DNA from: Desulfatibacillum sp.
Lineage (GTDB): Bacteria > Desulfobacterota > Desulfobacteria > Desulfobacterales > SpSt-501
DNA length: 64,000 nt
Assembly: GCA_020725555.1 (NCBI GenBank)
Contig: DYEU01000016.1
Location: 1 to 64,000, forward strand
Direction: 5' to 3'
The translations under genes were made by a program, and so were the position numbers. The notes under the pieces were generated by a model. The model had not been told where the DNA came from. It was given only the letters and a program-made list of their open reading frames with translations, and did not search any database. Every line of letters begins with the position of its first letter. The stretch's first letter is position 1. Shown here one piece after another: positions 7,728 through 17,180 of the stretch.

Positions 7728-8573
7728 TCACAGGAGAAAGGAGGTGACCACGTAGTCGGCGATCAGGATCCACACGCAGGAGAGCACGACCGCGGAGGTG
7801 GTCGAGAGGCTCACGCTCTTCGAGCCGTGGCTGTCGGTGCGCAGGTGGGTGAAAAACCCCTGGAAGCAGCAGATCGTGATCACGATCCCGGCGAAGACGA
7901 GCGACTTGATGAAGCCGCCGCGGACGTCGCTCCAGTCGACGCTCTCGTCGATGCGGTAGAGGTAGGAGCCGGCGTTCGCCCCGAGAAGGATCACGCCGCT
8001 CACGTAGCCCCCCAGGATCCCGATCAGGTCGAAGATCGCGGTCAGGATCGGGAAGCTTACCAGGCCGGCCGCCAGCCGCGGGCTCACGAGAAAGCCGAGC
8101 GGGTCGATGCGCATCGTCTGCAGGGCGTCGATCTGCTCGGAGATGCGCTGGATGCCGATCTCGGCCGCCATGGCCGACCCGGCCCGCGCGGTGATCATGA
8201 TCGCGGTCAGCACCGGGCCGAGCTCGCGGATCAGCGAGAGGGCGACCGCCGTCCCGAGGAAGCCGACCGCGCCGAACTTGTTCATCACGTAGACGAGCTG
8301 CAGGCCGAGCACCATGCCGGTGAAAAAGCCGACGAGCGCGACGATGCTCGCCGACTTGGCGCCGATGAAGTAGATCTGGTGGACGATCTCCGGGATCTGC
8401 TTCCAGTGAAGCATGCGCGCGGCGGCGTGCAGGAAAAAGATCGCCAGCGCCCCGAGCGAGGCGTTGAGCCGCAACCCGAAGCGGCCGAGGGCCGAAACCC
8501 CCGGCAGATCGATCGGCCGCGGGCCCGGGGAAGCCCCCTCGGGGGCCTCGGCGGGGATGGGCTGACGCGTCAT
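7728..8573 (-). CDS. mlaE: MlaE-type ABC permease
   Basis: 281 residues from ATG 8573 (an upstream TTG at 8627 is possible but has no ribosome site). Multiple transmembrane helices follow, with the MlaE hallmarks GFFTGMVLGLQLVYV, RELGPVLTAIMITARAGSAM and AAEIGIQRISEQIDALQTM, the last being the coupling region to the ATPase. It is the inner-membrane permease of the lipid-asymmetry transporter. It heads the minus-strand mla operon, 11 bases before mlaF. Confidence 0.93.
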   Translation of the reverse strand: MTRQPIPAEAPEGASPGPRPIDLPGVSALGRFGLRLNASLGALAIFFLHAAARMLHWKQIPEIVHQIYFIGAKSASIVALVGFFTGMVLGLQLVYVMNKFGAVGFLGTAVALSLIRELGPVLTAIMITARAGSAMAAEIGIQRISEQIDALQTMRIDPLGFLVSPRLAAGLVSFPILTAIFDLIGILGGYVSGVILLGANAGSYLYRIDESVDWSDVRGGFIKSLVFAGIVITICCFQGFFTHLRTDSHGSKSVSLSTTSAVVLSCVWILIADYVVTSFLL

Positions 8574-8619
8574 GGGCGTTCGTCCCGTGGCCCGCGGCGG
8601 ACGCCGGGGCAGGATGTGC

Positions 8620-8649
8620 TTGAGCAAACGGGGAAAACCCGTGTAGAAT
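8620..8649 (+). promoter_or_regulatory. Candidate sigma-70 promoter for gpmA operon
   Basis: TTGAGC at 8620-8625, an 18-base spacer, and TAGAAT at 8644-8649 (five of six) lie 82 bases before the gpmA start and face away from mlaE. It runs back to back with the mla promoter. Confidence 0.5.
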
Positions 8650-8657
8650 ACAAATTC

Positions 8658-8685
8658 ATCGTAGCACAGCCCGGCCGGAAGTCAA
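8658..8685 (-). promoter_or_regulatory. Candidate sigma-70 promoter for mla operon
   Basis: On the minus strand, TTGACT (8685-8680) is separated by 16 bases from TACGAT (8663-8658). Transcription would begin near 8651, about 78 bases before the mlaE ATG. Confidence 0.5.
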
Positions 8686-8730
8686 CGCGGGCAGGCCTTG
8701 TTGCGCGGCCTTCCGCAGGAAGGAGGAGCC

Positions 8731-9489
8731 ATGTACACCCTCGTTTTGCTGCGTCACGGGGAAAGCCTCTGGAACCGCGAAAACCGCTTCACCGGGTGGA
8801 CCGACGTGGGGCTGACCCCGAAGGGCGTCGAGGAGGCCCTTGAGGCCGGGCGGCTGCTGCGCCGCGAGGGCTTCGACTTCGACCGCGCCTTCACCTCGGT
8901 GCTCAGCCGCGCAATCAAGACGCTCTGGCTCGTCCTCGAGGAGATGGATCGCATGTGGATCCCGGTCGAGCTGAGCTGGCGGCTGAACGAGCGCCACTAC
9001 GGGGCGCTGCAGGGCCTCAACAAGGCCGAAACCGCGGAACGCCACGGCATGGAGCAGGTCCTGCTCTGGCGCCGCAGCTACGACATCCGGCCGCCGGCCC
9101 TCACCCCCGACGACCCGCGCGTTCCCGGCCGTGACCCGCGCTACCGCAACGTGCCCGCCTCCGAGCTGCCGCTCACCGAGTGCCTCAAGGACACGGTCGA
9201 GCGCTTTCTCCCCTACTGGCACGAGACCATCGCCCCGGCCGTGCGCCGCGGCGAGCGGGTTCTCATCTCCGCGCACGGCAACAGCCTGCGCGCGCTCGTC
9301 AAGTACCTGGACGGCATCTCCGACCGGGACATCCTCGAGCTGAACATCCCCACCGGGATCCCCCTCGTCTACGAGCTCGACCGGGATCTCCAACCGATCC
9401 GCCACCGCTACCTCGGCGACCCCGAGGCCGTCCGCCGGGCCGCCCAGGCCGTCGCCGACCAACTCCAACAGGCCCGGATTCGATCCTGA
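8731..9489 (+). CDS. gpmA: 2,3-bisphosphoglycerate-dependent phosphoglycerate mutase
   Basis: 252 residues, the usual length for dPGM. It begins [12 protein letters not shown], where the His of the LRHGES motif is the phosphorylated catalytic residue. [29 protein letters not shown] and the second histidine motif [18 protein letters not shown] are all present. It interconverts 3- and 2-phosphoglycerate in the cytoplasm. The ATG at 8731 has AAGGAGGAG upstream. It is the first gene of a six-gene operon with other central-carbon enzymes. Confidence 0.97.
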   Translation: MYTLVLLRHGESLWNRENRFTGWTDVGLTPKGVEEALEAGRLLRREGFDFDRAFTSVLSRAIKTLWLVLEEMDRMWIPVELSWRLNERHYGALQGLNKAETAERHGMEQVLLWRRSYDIRPPALTPDDPRVPGRDPRYRNVPASELPLTECLKDTVERFLPYWHETIAPAVRRGERVLISAHGNSLRALVKYLDGISDRDILELNIPTGIPLVYELDRDLQPIRHRYLGDPEAVRRAAQAVADQLQQARIRS

Positions 9490-9525
9490 ACCGGCCGCAA
9501 CCCGCGCAAGGAGAACCTCGACCCG

Positions 9526-11640
9526 ATGGACTGGATGCAACGCGCCCGCGAGGGATTCGCCGCCCTGGAGGTCTCGGAGGCGGTCAAATCCCGGGCTCTC
9601 GCAAACCTCGAGCTCTGGCTGGGGGAGGCCGCCTTCGCCGACTACGCCCCCCAGATCCGGCACCTGATCGAAACCCGCCGCTGGGACCTCCTGCTCGATT
9701 CCTTCTACCAGGTGATCCCCTTCGGCACCGGCGGCCGCCGGGGGCCGGTCGGGATCGGGCCCAACCGCATCAACCCCTGGACCATCCAGGCCTCGGCGCA
9801 GGGGCACAGCCAGTACCTCCTACGCCAACACGGGGACGAGGCCCGGCGGCGGGGGGTCGTGATGGCCTTCGACGTGCGCCGCTTCGAGGAGCCCGGGATC
9901 TACGCCGCCGACCGGCCCAACCCCGTCCGGGGCCTGGACGGGCTCGCCCTCGCCCGCGCGGCGGCCGAGGTCTACGCGGCCAACGGCATCCGCGTGCTCC
10001 TCTTCGACTCCCCCCGGAGCACGCCGGAGCTCTCCTTCGCCATCCGCCACCTCGGGGCGGTCGCGGGCGACATGTTCAGCGCCAGCCACAACCTCCCCCC
10101 CGACAACGGCAAGAAGGTCTACGACGCCTTCGGCGGCCAGCTGATCCCGCCGGAGGACCAGATCCTCGTCGACGAGGTGACCCGGAACGTGCGCGACATC
10201 CGGCGCATGCCGTTCGCCGAGGCGCTGCACGAGGGGCGGGTCGAGATCCTGGGCGAGGAGATCGACCGCGCCTTCCACGAGGCGGTCTGCCGGGTGTCGC
10301 TCTCGCCGGCACGACAGGTGCGCATCTTCTACTCCCCGCTTCACGGCACGGGGACGACGAGCGTTCTTCCCGTGCTTGGGCGCCTCGGCTTCGCGGTGAC
10401 GCCCTGCCCGGCGACCTCGAACCCGAGCGGCCGCTTCGAGCGCGTCACCTTCCAGATCCCGAACCCGGAGGTGATCGAGTCCTTCGACGCCTCCCGCCCG
10501 CTCGCCGAGCAGGACGGGGCCGATCTCCTCCTCAGCACCGACCCCGACGCCGACCGCATCGGCGTCCTCGTCCGCCACCGCGGGGAGTGGGTCTTCCTGA
10601 ACGGAAACGAGATCGCCCTGCTGCTCGCCCGCCACGCGATCGGGACCCTCGAGCGCCGCGGGCGCCTTACCCCCGGCCGGGTGATCGTCAAGACCGAGGT
10701 CACCACCTCGCTCATCGACCGCATGGCCGCCCGCCACGGGATCCGCTGCATCGGGGACCTCCTCGTCGGCTTCAAGTACATCGCGGCCGAGATGAACCGG
10801 CTGGAGGCCGCAGGGCGCGGTGCGGATTTTCTCTTCGGCTGCGAGGAAAGCCACGGCTACCTTACCGGGACCTACGCGCGCGACAAGGACGCGGCCGGCG
10901 CGGCCGTCTGGCTCGCCGAGTACGCCTCCGAGCTCAAGGCCTCCGGCCGCACCCTCTGCGACGCGCTCGATGAGATTTACTGCACCTACGGCTGCGGCCA
11001 CAACCACCTGACCGAGATCCGGCTCCTCGGCGCCCAGGGCATGGAGCAAATCGCGGCGCTGATGGCGCATTACCGCACCGCGCGGATCGAGCGCTTCGGG
11101 GAGTTCGCCGTCGTGCGGGCGGTCGACCGCTGGCAGGGAGAGCCGCAGCCCCACCTCTCGGAGACGGACACGGCCTCGCGCAACGCGGTCGTCTTCCACC
11201 TCGCCGACACCCCCGAAACCGACGGCGTGCGCATCACGGTCCGCCCCTCGGGCACCGAGCCCAAGATCAAGATGTACTTCGAGCTGCTCGGCAAACCCTG
11301 CCGGCCCGAGGAACTCGCCCGGGTGCGCGCGCACCTCGCCGGCCTGCGCGAGCGCCTGGAGCGAAGCTTCATGCTCGCCGCCTACCGCCGCCTGGGGATC
11401 GACTTCCCCGAGCGCGGCTTCCTGCTCTTCTGGCAACTGCCGCTCAAGGACAAGCTGCGCTACTTCGAGATCGAGGACGATCTTGCGCGCCTCAGGGAGC
11501 TTGCCGACCCCCGGGCCCGGCGAAACGAGCTCGAACGGCTGCTCGGCTTCCTGGGATCCAACCCCGTCGAAAAGATCGACCGGGCCTTCCGCGCCCGCTT
11601 CGGCTGCGGCGTGCGGGAGTATTTGGACCTTCCCGCCTGA
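9526..11640 (+). CDS. Phosphoglucomutase/phosphomannomutase family protein, large form
   Basis: 704 residues. The alpha-D-phosphohexomutase landmarks occur in order: phosphoserine loop FSASHNLPPDNGKK near residue 185, metal loop STDPDADRIG near 337, sugar-binding loop GCEESHGYLTG near 438 and phosphate-binding RPSGTEPKIKMY near 572. Typical members are 450-580 residues. This one has about 60 extra residues before the catalytic domain and about 110 after the last motif (helical, ending GCGVREYLDLPA). It interconverts hexose 1- and 6-phosphates; glucose or mannose preference cannot be read. Its place beside gpmA, pyk and pgi suggests glycogen or glucose-1-phosphate use. Confidence 0.9.
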   Translation: MDWMQRAREGFAALEVSEAVKSRALANLELWLGEAAFADYAPQIRHLIETRRWDLLLDSFYQVIPFGTGGRRGPVGIGPNRINPWTIQASAQGHSQYLLRQHGDEARRRGVVMAFDVRRFEEPGIYAADRPNPVRGLDGLALARAAAEVYAANGIRVLLFDSPRSTPELSFAIRHLGAVAGDMFSASHNLPPDNGKKVYDAFGGQLIPPEDQILVDEVTRNVRDIRRMPFAEALHEGRVEILGEEIDRAFHEAVCRVSLSPARQVRIFYSPLHGTGTTSVLPVLGRLGFAVTPCPATSNPSGRFERVTFQIPNPEVIESFDASRPLAEQDGADLLLSTDPDADRIGVLVRHRGEWVFLNGNEIALLLARHAIGTLERRGRLTPGRVIVKTEVTTSLIDRMAARHGIRCIGDLLVGFKYIAAEMNRLEAAGRGADFLFGCEESHGYLTGTYARDKDAAGAAVWLAEYASELKASGRTLCDALDEIYCTYGCGHNHLTEIRLLGAQGMEQIAALMAHYRTARIERFGEFAVVRAVDRWQGEPQPHLSETDTASRNAVVFHLADTPETDGVRITVRPSGTEPKIKMYFELLGKPCRPEELARVRAHLAGLRERLERSFMLAAYRRLGIDFPERGFLLFWQLPLKDKLRYFEIEDDLARLRELADPRARRNELERLLGFLGSNPVEKIDRAFRARFGCGVREYLDLPA

Positions 11641-11681
11641 CGGCCCCGAACCCTGAGAGCCCCCGAAAGGAGGCACGGCCC

Positions 11682-13115
11682 ATGGCCTACCCGGCCCACA
11701 AGACCAAAATCGTCGCCACCGTCGGACCGGCCTCCGACCGGCCGGAGGTGCTCCGCCGCATGATCGAAGCCGGGATGAACGTCGCCCGCATCAACTTCTC
11801 CCACGGGGACTTCTCCGGCCACGCCGCGACCATCGAACGCGTGCGCCGCGCCGCGGCCGAAGCCGGGCGCGACGTCGCCGTGCTCGCCGACCTTCCCGGC
11901 CCCAAGATCCGCATCGGCGAGTTCGCCGAGGAGCCGGTGACCCTCGTCCCGGGGCAGCGTTTCGTCCTCACGACCGAGCCCGTCCCCGGGACGGCCGAGC
12001 GCGTCACGGTCGGCTTCGCCCCCCTGCCCGGCGCCGTGCGCCGCGGGGACCGGATCTTCATCGCCGACGGCTTCATCGCCCTCGAGGTCGAGCGGGTCGA
12101 GGGCCCCGAGGTCACATGCCGCGTGGTCGTGGGCGGGGAGCTCCGCTCGCGCAAGGGACTGAACCTCCCCGGGATCGACCTCGGCCAGCAGGCCTTCACG
12201 GAGCATGACCGCCGCTGCCTCGAATTCGCCCTGCGCCACGGGGCCGACGCCATCGGGCAGTCCTTCGTCGACCGGCCGGAAGACGTTCGCGCCGTGCGCG
12301 CGGCCGCGCGGGAGCTGGGGTTCGACCCCCTGGTCATCGCCAAGATCGAGCGCGCCGGCGCCCTGGAGCGCATCGAGGCGATCCTCGAGGCGGCCGACGG
12401 CCTCATGATCGCCCGCGGCGACCTGGGGGTCGAAATCCCCATCGAGCAGATCGCCGTCACCCAGAAGCGGCTGATCCGCCTCGCCCACCGCCTGCAAAAG
12501 CCCGTCATCACCGCCACCCAGATGCTCGAGTCGATGACCGCCCACCGGATCCCCACGCGCGCCGAGGCGACCGATGTCGCCAACGCCATCCTCGACGGCA
12601 CCGATGCCGTGATGCTCTCCGGCGAGTCGGCCATGGGCCGCTTCCCGGTGGAGGCGGTCGCCATGCTCGGCCGCATCGCCGCCGCGACCGAAGCCCACCG
12701 CGAACAGTTCTGCCCCGCCGGGCCGGCCCCGGCGCCGTGCGAGGCCCCGGCTCCGCCCCACCCCGGCGAGCTGATCGCGGCGAGCCTCGAGGCCGCCATG
12801 CGGCGGCTCACCCCGGCGGCGATCGTGGTCCCGACCCACAGCGGCCGCACGGCGCGGGGGATCGCCCGCTTCCGCCTGCCGGTCTGGGTCACGGCGGTCA
12901 GCTCGGTCGAGAAGACCTGCCGCGACCTCCATTTCTCCTACGGCGTGCGGCCCCTCCTCGAGCGCGAGCACCCGGAACGCTGGCGCGACTGGTGCCGCGC
13001 CCTGTGCGCCGCGGAGGGCTTCGCGGGGCGCTTCGTCTTCCTCACCGAGGGGCCCTCGCGCCGCTACCCGCAGAGAAACCACCGGCTCGAGATCATCGAC
13101 CTCGAGGCCGCCTGA
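11682..13115 (+). CDS. pyk: Pyruvate kinase
   Basis: 477 residues, standard for bacterial pyruvate kinase. It begins HKTKIVATVGPASDRPE and has NVARINFSHG, the ADLPGPKIRIGEF motif, the catalytic VIAKIERAGALERIEAIL stretch, and LMIARGDLGVEIP followed by TATQMLESM. The C-terminal domain is present. It converts phosphoenolpyruvate and ADP to pyruvate and ATP. GGAGG lies before the ATG at 11682. It is 41 bases downstream of the mutase gene in the same operon. Confidence 0.97.
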   Translation: MAYPAHKTKIVATVGPASDRPEVLRRMIEAGMNVARINFSHGDFSGHAATIERVRRAAAEAGRDVAVLADLPGPKIRIGEFAEEPVTLVPGQRFVLTTEPVPGTAERVTVGFAPLPGAVRRGDRIFIADGFIALEVERVEGPEVTCRVVVGGELRSRKGLNLPGIDLGQQAFTEHDRRCLEFALRHGADAIGQSFVDRPEDVRAVRAAARELGFDPLVIAKIERAGALERIEAILEAADGLMIARGDLGVEIPIEQIAVTQKRLIRLAHRLQKPVITATQMLESMTAHRIPTRAEATDVANAILDGTDAVMLSGESAMGRFPVEAVAMLGRIAAATEAHREQFCPAGPAPAPCEAPAPPHPGELIAASLEAAMRRLTPAAIVVPTHSGRTARGIARFRLPVWVTAVSSVEKTCRDLHFSYGVRPLLEREHPERWRDWCRALCAAEGFAGRFVFLTEGPSRRYPQRNHRLEIIDLEAA

Positions 13116-13139
13116 GCCGCCCACGGAGGCCGACCGACC

Positions 13140-14822
13140 ATGCTGCCGCACATCGACCCCACCCGCACCCGCGCCTGGGAGAAGCTCGCCCGGCACGCCG
13201 CGGAGATCCGGCCGCTCCACCTGCGGCGGCTCTTCGCCGAGGACCCCGACCGCTTCCGCCGCTTCTCCCTGCGGCTCGGGGATATGATCGTCGATTGGTC
13301 TAAAAACCGCATCACCGCGGAGACCCTCGAGCTGCTCCTCGCCCTCGCCGAGGAGTGCGGCCTGCCGCGCGCGATCGAGGCCCTCTTCACGGGCGAGAAA
13401 ATCAACGAGACCGAGGGGCGCGCCGTGCTGCACACGGCGCTGCGGAACCGCAGCGGGACCCCGGTCTTCGTCGACGGCCGGGACGTCATGCCCGCGGTGA
13501 ACGCCGTCCTCGAGCAGATGCGGCGCTTTTCCGACGCCGTGCGCTCGGGCGCCTGGCGCGGGTTCACGGGGCGGCCGATCCGCGACGTGGTCAACCTCGG
13601 GATCGGGGGCTCGGACCTCGGCCCGGCGATGGTCTGCGAATGCCTGCGGCCCTACGCGCGCGGCGGCCCTGCGGTCCATTTCGTCTCCAACGTGGACGGG
13701 GCGCACCTCTCCCAGACCCTCGAGGGGCTCGACCCCGAGAGCACCCTCTTCGTCGTCGCCTCGAAGACCTTCAGCACCCAGGAGACGATGGCCAACGCCC
13801 ACAGCGCCCGCGCCTGGTTTCTCGCCCGGGCGGGCGACCCCGCGCACATCGCGCGCCACTTCGTCGCCGTCTCGACGAACGCCCCCCGCGTGCGCGACTT
13901 CGGCATCGCCCCGGAGAACATGTTCGTCTTCTGGGACTGGGTCGGCGGGCGCTACTCCGTCTGGTCGGCGATCGGGCTGCCGATCGCCTGCGCCGTGGGC
14001 TTCGCGCGCTTCGAGCAGTTCCTCGCGGGCGCCCACGAGATGGACCGGCACTTCCGCGAGACCCCGCTCGCGCGGAACCTGCCGGTGATCCTGGGGCTTC
14101 TGGGCATCTGGCAGATCAACTTCCTGGGCGCCGAAACGCACGCGATCCTGCCTTACGACCAGTGCATGCGGCGCTTTCCGGCCTACTTCCAGCAGGGCGA
14201 CATGGAAAGCAACGGCAAATCCGTGGACCGCGACGGCCGGCGCGTCGCCTACGCGACCGGCCCGGTCCTCTGGGGGGAGCCGGGGACGAACGGGCAGCAC
14301 GCCTTCTTCCAGCTCCTGCACCAGGGCACGCGGCTCGTCGCCTGCGATTTCCTCGCGCCCGCCGTCAGCCACTACCCCCTCGGCCGGCACCACGACCTGC
14401 TGCTCGCCAATTTCCTCGCCCAGACCGAGGCCCTCATGAACGGCAAGACCCGCGAGGAGGTCGAAGCCGAGATGCGGGGCGCGGGGGCCCCCGAGGAGGA
14501 GATCCGCCGCCTCGCCCCGCACAAGGTCTTCGAGGGCAACCGCCCGAGCACCACGATCCTCTTCCGCAAGCTCACCCCCCGCACGCTCGGCCGCCTCATG
14601 GCGATGTACGAGCACAAGATCTTCGTCCAAGGGGTCGTCTGGAACATCTTCAGCTTCGACCAGTGGGGGGTCGAGCTGGGAAAAGAGCTGGCGGGCCGGA
14701 TCCTGCCCGAGCTGGAGGGGGCGCAGCCGGGGGCGGCCCACGACGCCTCGACCGCCGGCCTGATCGCGGCCTGCCGCGAACTCCGCGGGCTGCCCAAGGA
14801 GGAGGAGGAGGAGGAGGCGTGA
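13140..14822 (+). CDS. pgi: Glucose-6-phosphate isomerase
   Basis: 560 residues, matching the long bacterial/eukaryotic PGI type. Visible motifs are [73 protein letters not shown] and the C-terminal [10 protein letters not shown]. It interconverts glucose-6-phosphate and fructose-6-phosphate. Its last codons form an acidic Glu run that also supplies GGAGGAGGAGG as the ribosome site for the overlapping ferredoxin gene. Confidence 0.97.
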   Translation: MLPHIDPTRTRAWEKLARHAAEIRPLHLRRLFAEDPDRFRRFSLRLGDMIVDWSKNRITAETLELLLALAEECGLPRAIEALFTGEKINETEGRAVLHTALRNRSGTPVFVDGRDVMPAVNAVLEQMRRFSDAVRSGAWRGFTGRPIRDVVNLGIGGSDLGPAMVCECLRPYARGGPAVHFVSNVDGAHLSQTLEGLDPESTLFVVASKTFSTQETMANAHSARAWFLARAGDPAHIARHFVAVSTNAPRVRDFGIAPENMFVFWDWVGGRYSVWSAIGLPIACAVGFARFEQFLAGAHEMDRHFRETPLARNLPVILGLLGIWQINFLGAETHAILPYDQCMRRFPAYFQQGDMESNGKSVDRDGRRVAYATGPVLWGEPGTNGQHAFFQLLHQGTRLVACDFLAPAVSHYPLGRHHDLLLANFLAQTEALMNGKTREEVEAEMRGAGAPEEEIRRLAPHKVFEGNRPSTTILFRKLTPRTLGRLMAMYEHKIFVQGVVWNIFSFDQWGVELGKELAGRILPELEGAQPGAAHDASTAGLIAACRELRGLPKEEEEEEA

Positions 14823-15256
14823 AGATTCTCACCGCGCCCCGCATGGAGCGCTGCATCGGCTGCCACTCCTGCTCGCTCGCCTGCGCCCGGCTCGTCCACG
14901 GGAGGCTCTCCTGGAACACGGCCGGCATCCGCATCGCCTCCTCCGGGGGGCTCTCCACGGGCTTCGAGGCGCACCTCTGCCTCGCCTGCGACCCGGCGCC
15001 CTGCGCCGCCGTTTGCCCCACGGCGGCCTTCGTTCAGCGCCGCGGCGGGGGGGTGGTCGTGCGCAAGAAGCGCTGCATCCGCTGCGGCGCCTGTGCCCCG
15101 GCCTGCCCCGTGGGGGCAATCCACCTCGAGCCCGACGGCGAACCCTTCGTCTGCATCCACTGCGGCCGCTGCGTGCCCTTCTGCCCGCACGACTGCCTCG
15201 AGCACCGCGAGGTCGAGGAGGGGGCCGGCGGCCCCGGAGAGGAGGAGCGGCCATGA
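14819..15256 (+). CDS. Four-cluster 4Fe-4S ferredoxin subunit (partner of AOR)
   Basis: 145 residues from a GTG at 14819 that overlaps the pgi stop (GTGA). Four cysteine groups are visible: [37 protein letters not shown] and [15 protein letters not shown]. This is the pattern of HycB/AorA-type electron-transfer subunits carrying up to four 4Fe-4S clusters. Its stop overlaps the ATG of the aldehyde:ferredoxin oxidoreductase gene, so it is very likely the dedicated electron acceptor for that enzyme. Confidence 0.9.
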   Translation: MKILTAPRMERCIGCHSCSLACARLVHGRLSWNTAGIRIASSGGLSTGFEAHLCLACDPAPCAAVCPTAAFVQRRGGGVVVRKKRCIRCGACAPACPVGAIHLEPDGEPFVCIHCGRCVPFCPHDCLEHREVEEGAGGPGEEERP

Positions 15257-17055
15257 GCGAGACCCCCTTCCGCGTGCTGCGGGTCGACCTCGCCTCGGGC
15301 CGGGGCGAGACGCTTGCGATCGAGGGCCGCTCGCGCTGGGCGGGCGGCTCCGGGCTCGCCGCGATGCTGCTCGGCCGCTTCGGCCGCCTCGACCGTCCCT
15401 GGGACGATCCCGAGCAGCCGCTCGTCTTCGCCGTCGGGCCGCTGACCGGCCTCTACCCCCTCATGAGCAAGACGGTCTGCGCCTTCCTCTCCCCGCGCCA
15501 CGGCCAGGCGGCCGAAAGCCACGGCGGGGGACGCTCCGCACTCGCCTTGCGCCTGGCGGGGTATGACGCCCTGGTGATCACCGGCCGCGCCGCGCAACTC
15601 AGCTGCCTTTCCCTCGGCACGCGGCATCTCGCCCTCCGGGATGTCCATTTCCTGCGGGGCCTGGACGTCCAGGCGACGGGCAAAATCCTGCGGCGCATCC
15701 TCCCCGGGGCCGGGCACCGGAGCATCCTGCGCATCGGGCCCGCCGGGGAGGCGCGCGCGGCCATGGCCTGCATCAACGTGGACACCTACCGCCACTTCGG
15801 CCGGCTGGGCGCGGGTGCGGTGATGGGTGCGAAGAACCTCAAGGCGATCGCCGTCCAAGGGGACGGCTCGCCTGCGATCCCGGCGGGGAAAGACTACCCG
15901 CGGGTGTTCGAGGAGGTCTACCGGCTGCTCACGGCGACCGACATGATGCACAAGTACCACAACCTCGGGACCGCCGAGAACGTGGCCGTCCTGAACGCGC
16001 TCCGGGCGCTGCCGTTCCGCAACCTCAAGCAAACCCACGACCCCGGCGCGGCGGCGATCAGCGGCGAGGCCTTCGCCGAGCGCACGCTGCTGCGCAACGC
16101 CGCCTGCGCCGGCTGCCCGGTCGGCTGCATCCACATCGGCTTCGTGCGCGAAAAATTCATGGAGCCCAACCAGTACCTCTACCGCCAGGTCTCCTACGAC
16201 CACGAGCCGATCTTCGCCGTGGGCGCGATGCTCGCCGTCTGCGACCCCTTCGCCGCGCTCGATCTCATGGAGGAGGCGGAACGGGCCGGGCTGGACGTGA
16301 TGTCGGCCGGGGTCGCGCTCGCCTGGGCGACCGAGGCTTTCGCAACGGGGCTCCTCTCCGAGCGCGAGACCCTCCTTCCCCTGGCCTTCGGCGACGCCCG
16401 GGCCTACGCGCAGGCGATCTGGCATCTCGCCCGCGGGCAAAACGACTTCTACCGCCTGCTTGCCTCCGGTGTGGAGCGCGCCGCGGCGCACTACGGCGGG
16501 GCGGAGTTCGCCTGTGTCCTGGGGCAGGAGATGGCCGGCTACGCCACGGGCGAGGTCTTTTTCGTCTCCCAGGCCCTGGGGTTCCGGCACTCCCACCTCG
16601 ACAGCGCAGGCTACGCCTACGACCAGCGCCACGAGAAGCCGGGCGTGGAGGACGCCTGCCGGCACCTCTTCGCCGAGGAGCAAGGCCGCTGCCTGCTCAC
16701 CTCCATGGCGGCCTGCCTCTTCGCGCGCGCGGTCTACACCGAAGAGCGTCTCGCCGCCTGCCTCGAGGCCGCAGGCTGGGGCGAAATCGCCTCTCGCCTC
16801 CCCGAGATCGCCCGCCGCGTCCAGGCCGAACGCTGGCGGCTGCGGCTGAAGGGCGGGTTCACGCCCGAGGAGGTCCCTTTCCCCCGGCGCTTCACCGAAG
16901 TCGAAACCTGGAAAGGGCCGATCGACCCCGCCTTCCTCGCCCGGCTCCGGGCCGAGACCGCGCGGGGAATCCGGCGGCTTGCGGCCCAAGCCGAAGAAGA
17001 CCGCGCCGCAGGCGCTGCGGCAAGCGGGGTTGACGCACCCGCCGCGGAGGGATAG
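15253..17055 (+). CDS. Aldehyde:ferredoxin oxidoreductase family protein (tungsten-type)
   Basis: 600 residues, typical of the AOR family. N-terminal features include the bis-pterin-binding region GGSGLAAMLLGRFG, then SHGGGRSALALRLAGYDALVITG and GRLGAGAVMGAKNLKAIAV. The 4Fe-4S ligands are CAGCPVGC near residue 288 plus a later cysteine in SMAACLFAR. Members oxidise aldehydes to acids using ferredoxin with a tungstopterin cofactor. The true substrate is not readable, but coupling to gpmA, pyk and pgi makes a glyceraldehyde-3-phosphate or other sugar-derived aldehyde role worth testing. It is the last gene before the terminator at 17115. Confidence 0.92.
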   Translation: MSETPFRVLRVDLASGRGETLAIEGRSRWAGGSGLAAMLLGRFGRLDRPWDDPEQPLVFAVGPLTGLYPLMSKTVCAFLSPRHGQAAESHGGGRSALALRLAGYDALVITGRAAQLSCLSLGTRHLALRDVHFLRGLDVQATGKILRRILPGAGHRSILRIGPAGEARAAMACINVDTYRHFGRLGAGAVMGAKNLKAIAVQGDGSPAIPAGKDYPRVFEEVYRLLTATDMMHKYHNLGTAENVAVLNALRALPFRNLKQTHDPGAAAISGEAFAERTLLRNAACAGCPVGCIHIGFVREKFMEPNQYLYRQVSYDHEPIFAVGAMLAVCDPFAALDLMEEAERAGLDVMSAGVALAWATEAFATGLLSERETLLPLAFGDARAYAQAIWHLARGQNDFYRLLASGVERAAAHYGGAEFACVLGQEMAGYATGEVFFVSQALGFRHSHLDSAGYAYDQRHEKPGVEDACRHLFAEEQGRCLLTSMAACLFARAVYTEERLAACLEAAGWGEIASRLPEIARRVQAERWRLRLKGGFTPEEVPFPRRFTEVETWKGPIDPAFLARLRAETARGIRRLAAQAEEDRAAGAAASGVDAPAAEG

Positions 17056-17058
17056 AGT
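17030..17058 (+). promoter_or_regulatory. Candidate sigma-70 promoter inside the 3' end of the AOR gene
   Basis: TTGACG (17030-17035), an exact 17-base spacer, and TAGAGT (17053-17058, overlapping the AOR stop codon). Transcription would start near 17065 and run through a tiny frame and a strong hairpin before the monooxygenase gene. Confidence 0.5.
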
Positions 17059-17095
17059 CCAACCTTAGAGATCCCTGATACGCCGGGAGGCTTCG

Positions 17096-17113
17096 ATGAT
17101 CCGGGAGCCCTGA
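17096..17113 (+). CDS. Possible five-codon leader peptide (MIREP)
   Basis: ATG-ATC-CGG-GAG-CCC-TGA is preceded at ideal spacing by GGGAGG (17085-17090). It lies between a good promoter match and an intrinsic terminator beginning at 17115, directly upstream of the small monooxygenase gene. This resembles a leader-peptide attenuator, but the frame is so short that coincidence is possible. Confidence 0.3.
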   Translation: MIREP

Positions 17114-17114
17114 A

Positions 17115-17146
17115 CCCCGCCGCTCGCACGCGAGCGGCGGGGTTTT
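17115..17146 (+). terminator. Intrinsic terminator
   Basis: A perfect 12-base stem (CCCCGCCGCTCG with CGAGCGGCGGGG), a 4-base loop CACG and TTTT follow the AOR gene and precede the monooxygenase gene. It ends the gpmA-to-AOR operon or serves as an attenuator for the next gene. Confidence 0.88.
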
Positions 17147-17180
17147 GCTTCCTCCACCCCCGCAACGAAAGGAGGACGGG

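Noticed and set aside
11460-14741. A 1093-codon minus-strand open frame opposite pyk and pgi
   Set aside because: Antisense shadow of two canonical glycolytic genes.
17056-17113. Molybdenum or tungsten cofactor riboswitch near the AOR gene
   Set aside because: The short sequence between the AOR gene and the terminator lacks the conserved cores of that riboswitch class and lies downstream, not upstream, of the AOR gene.
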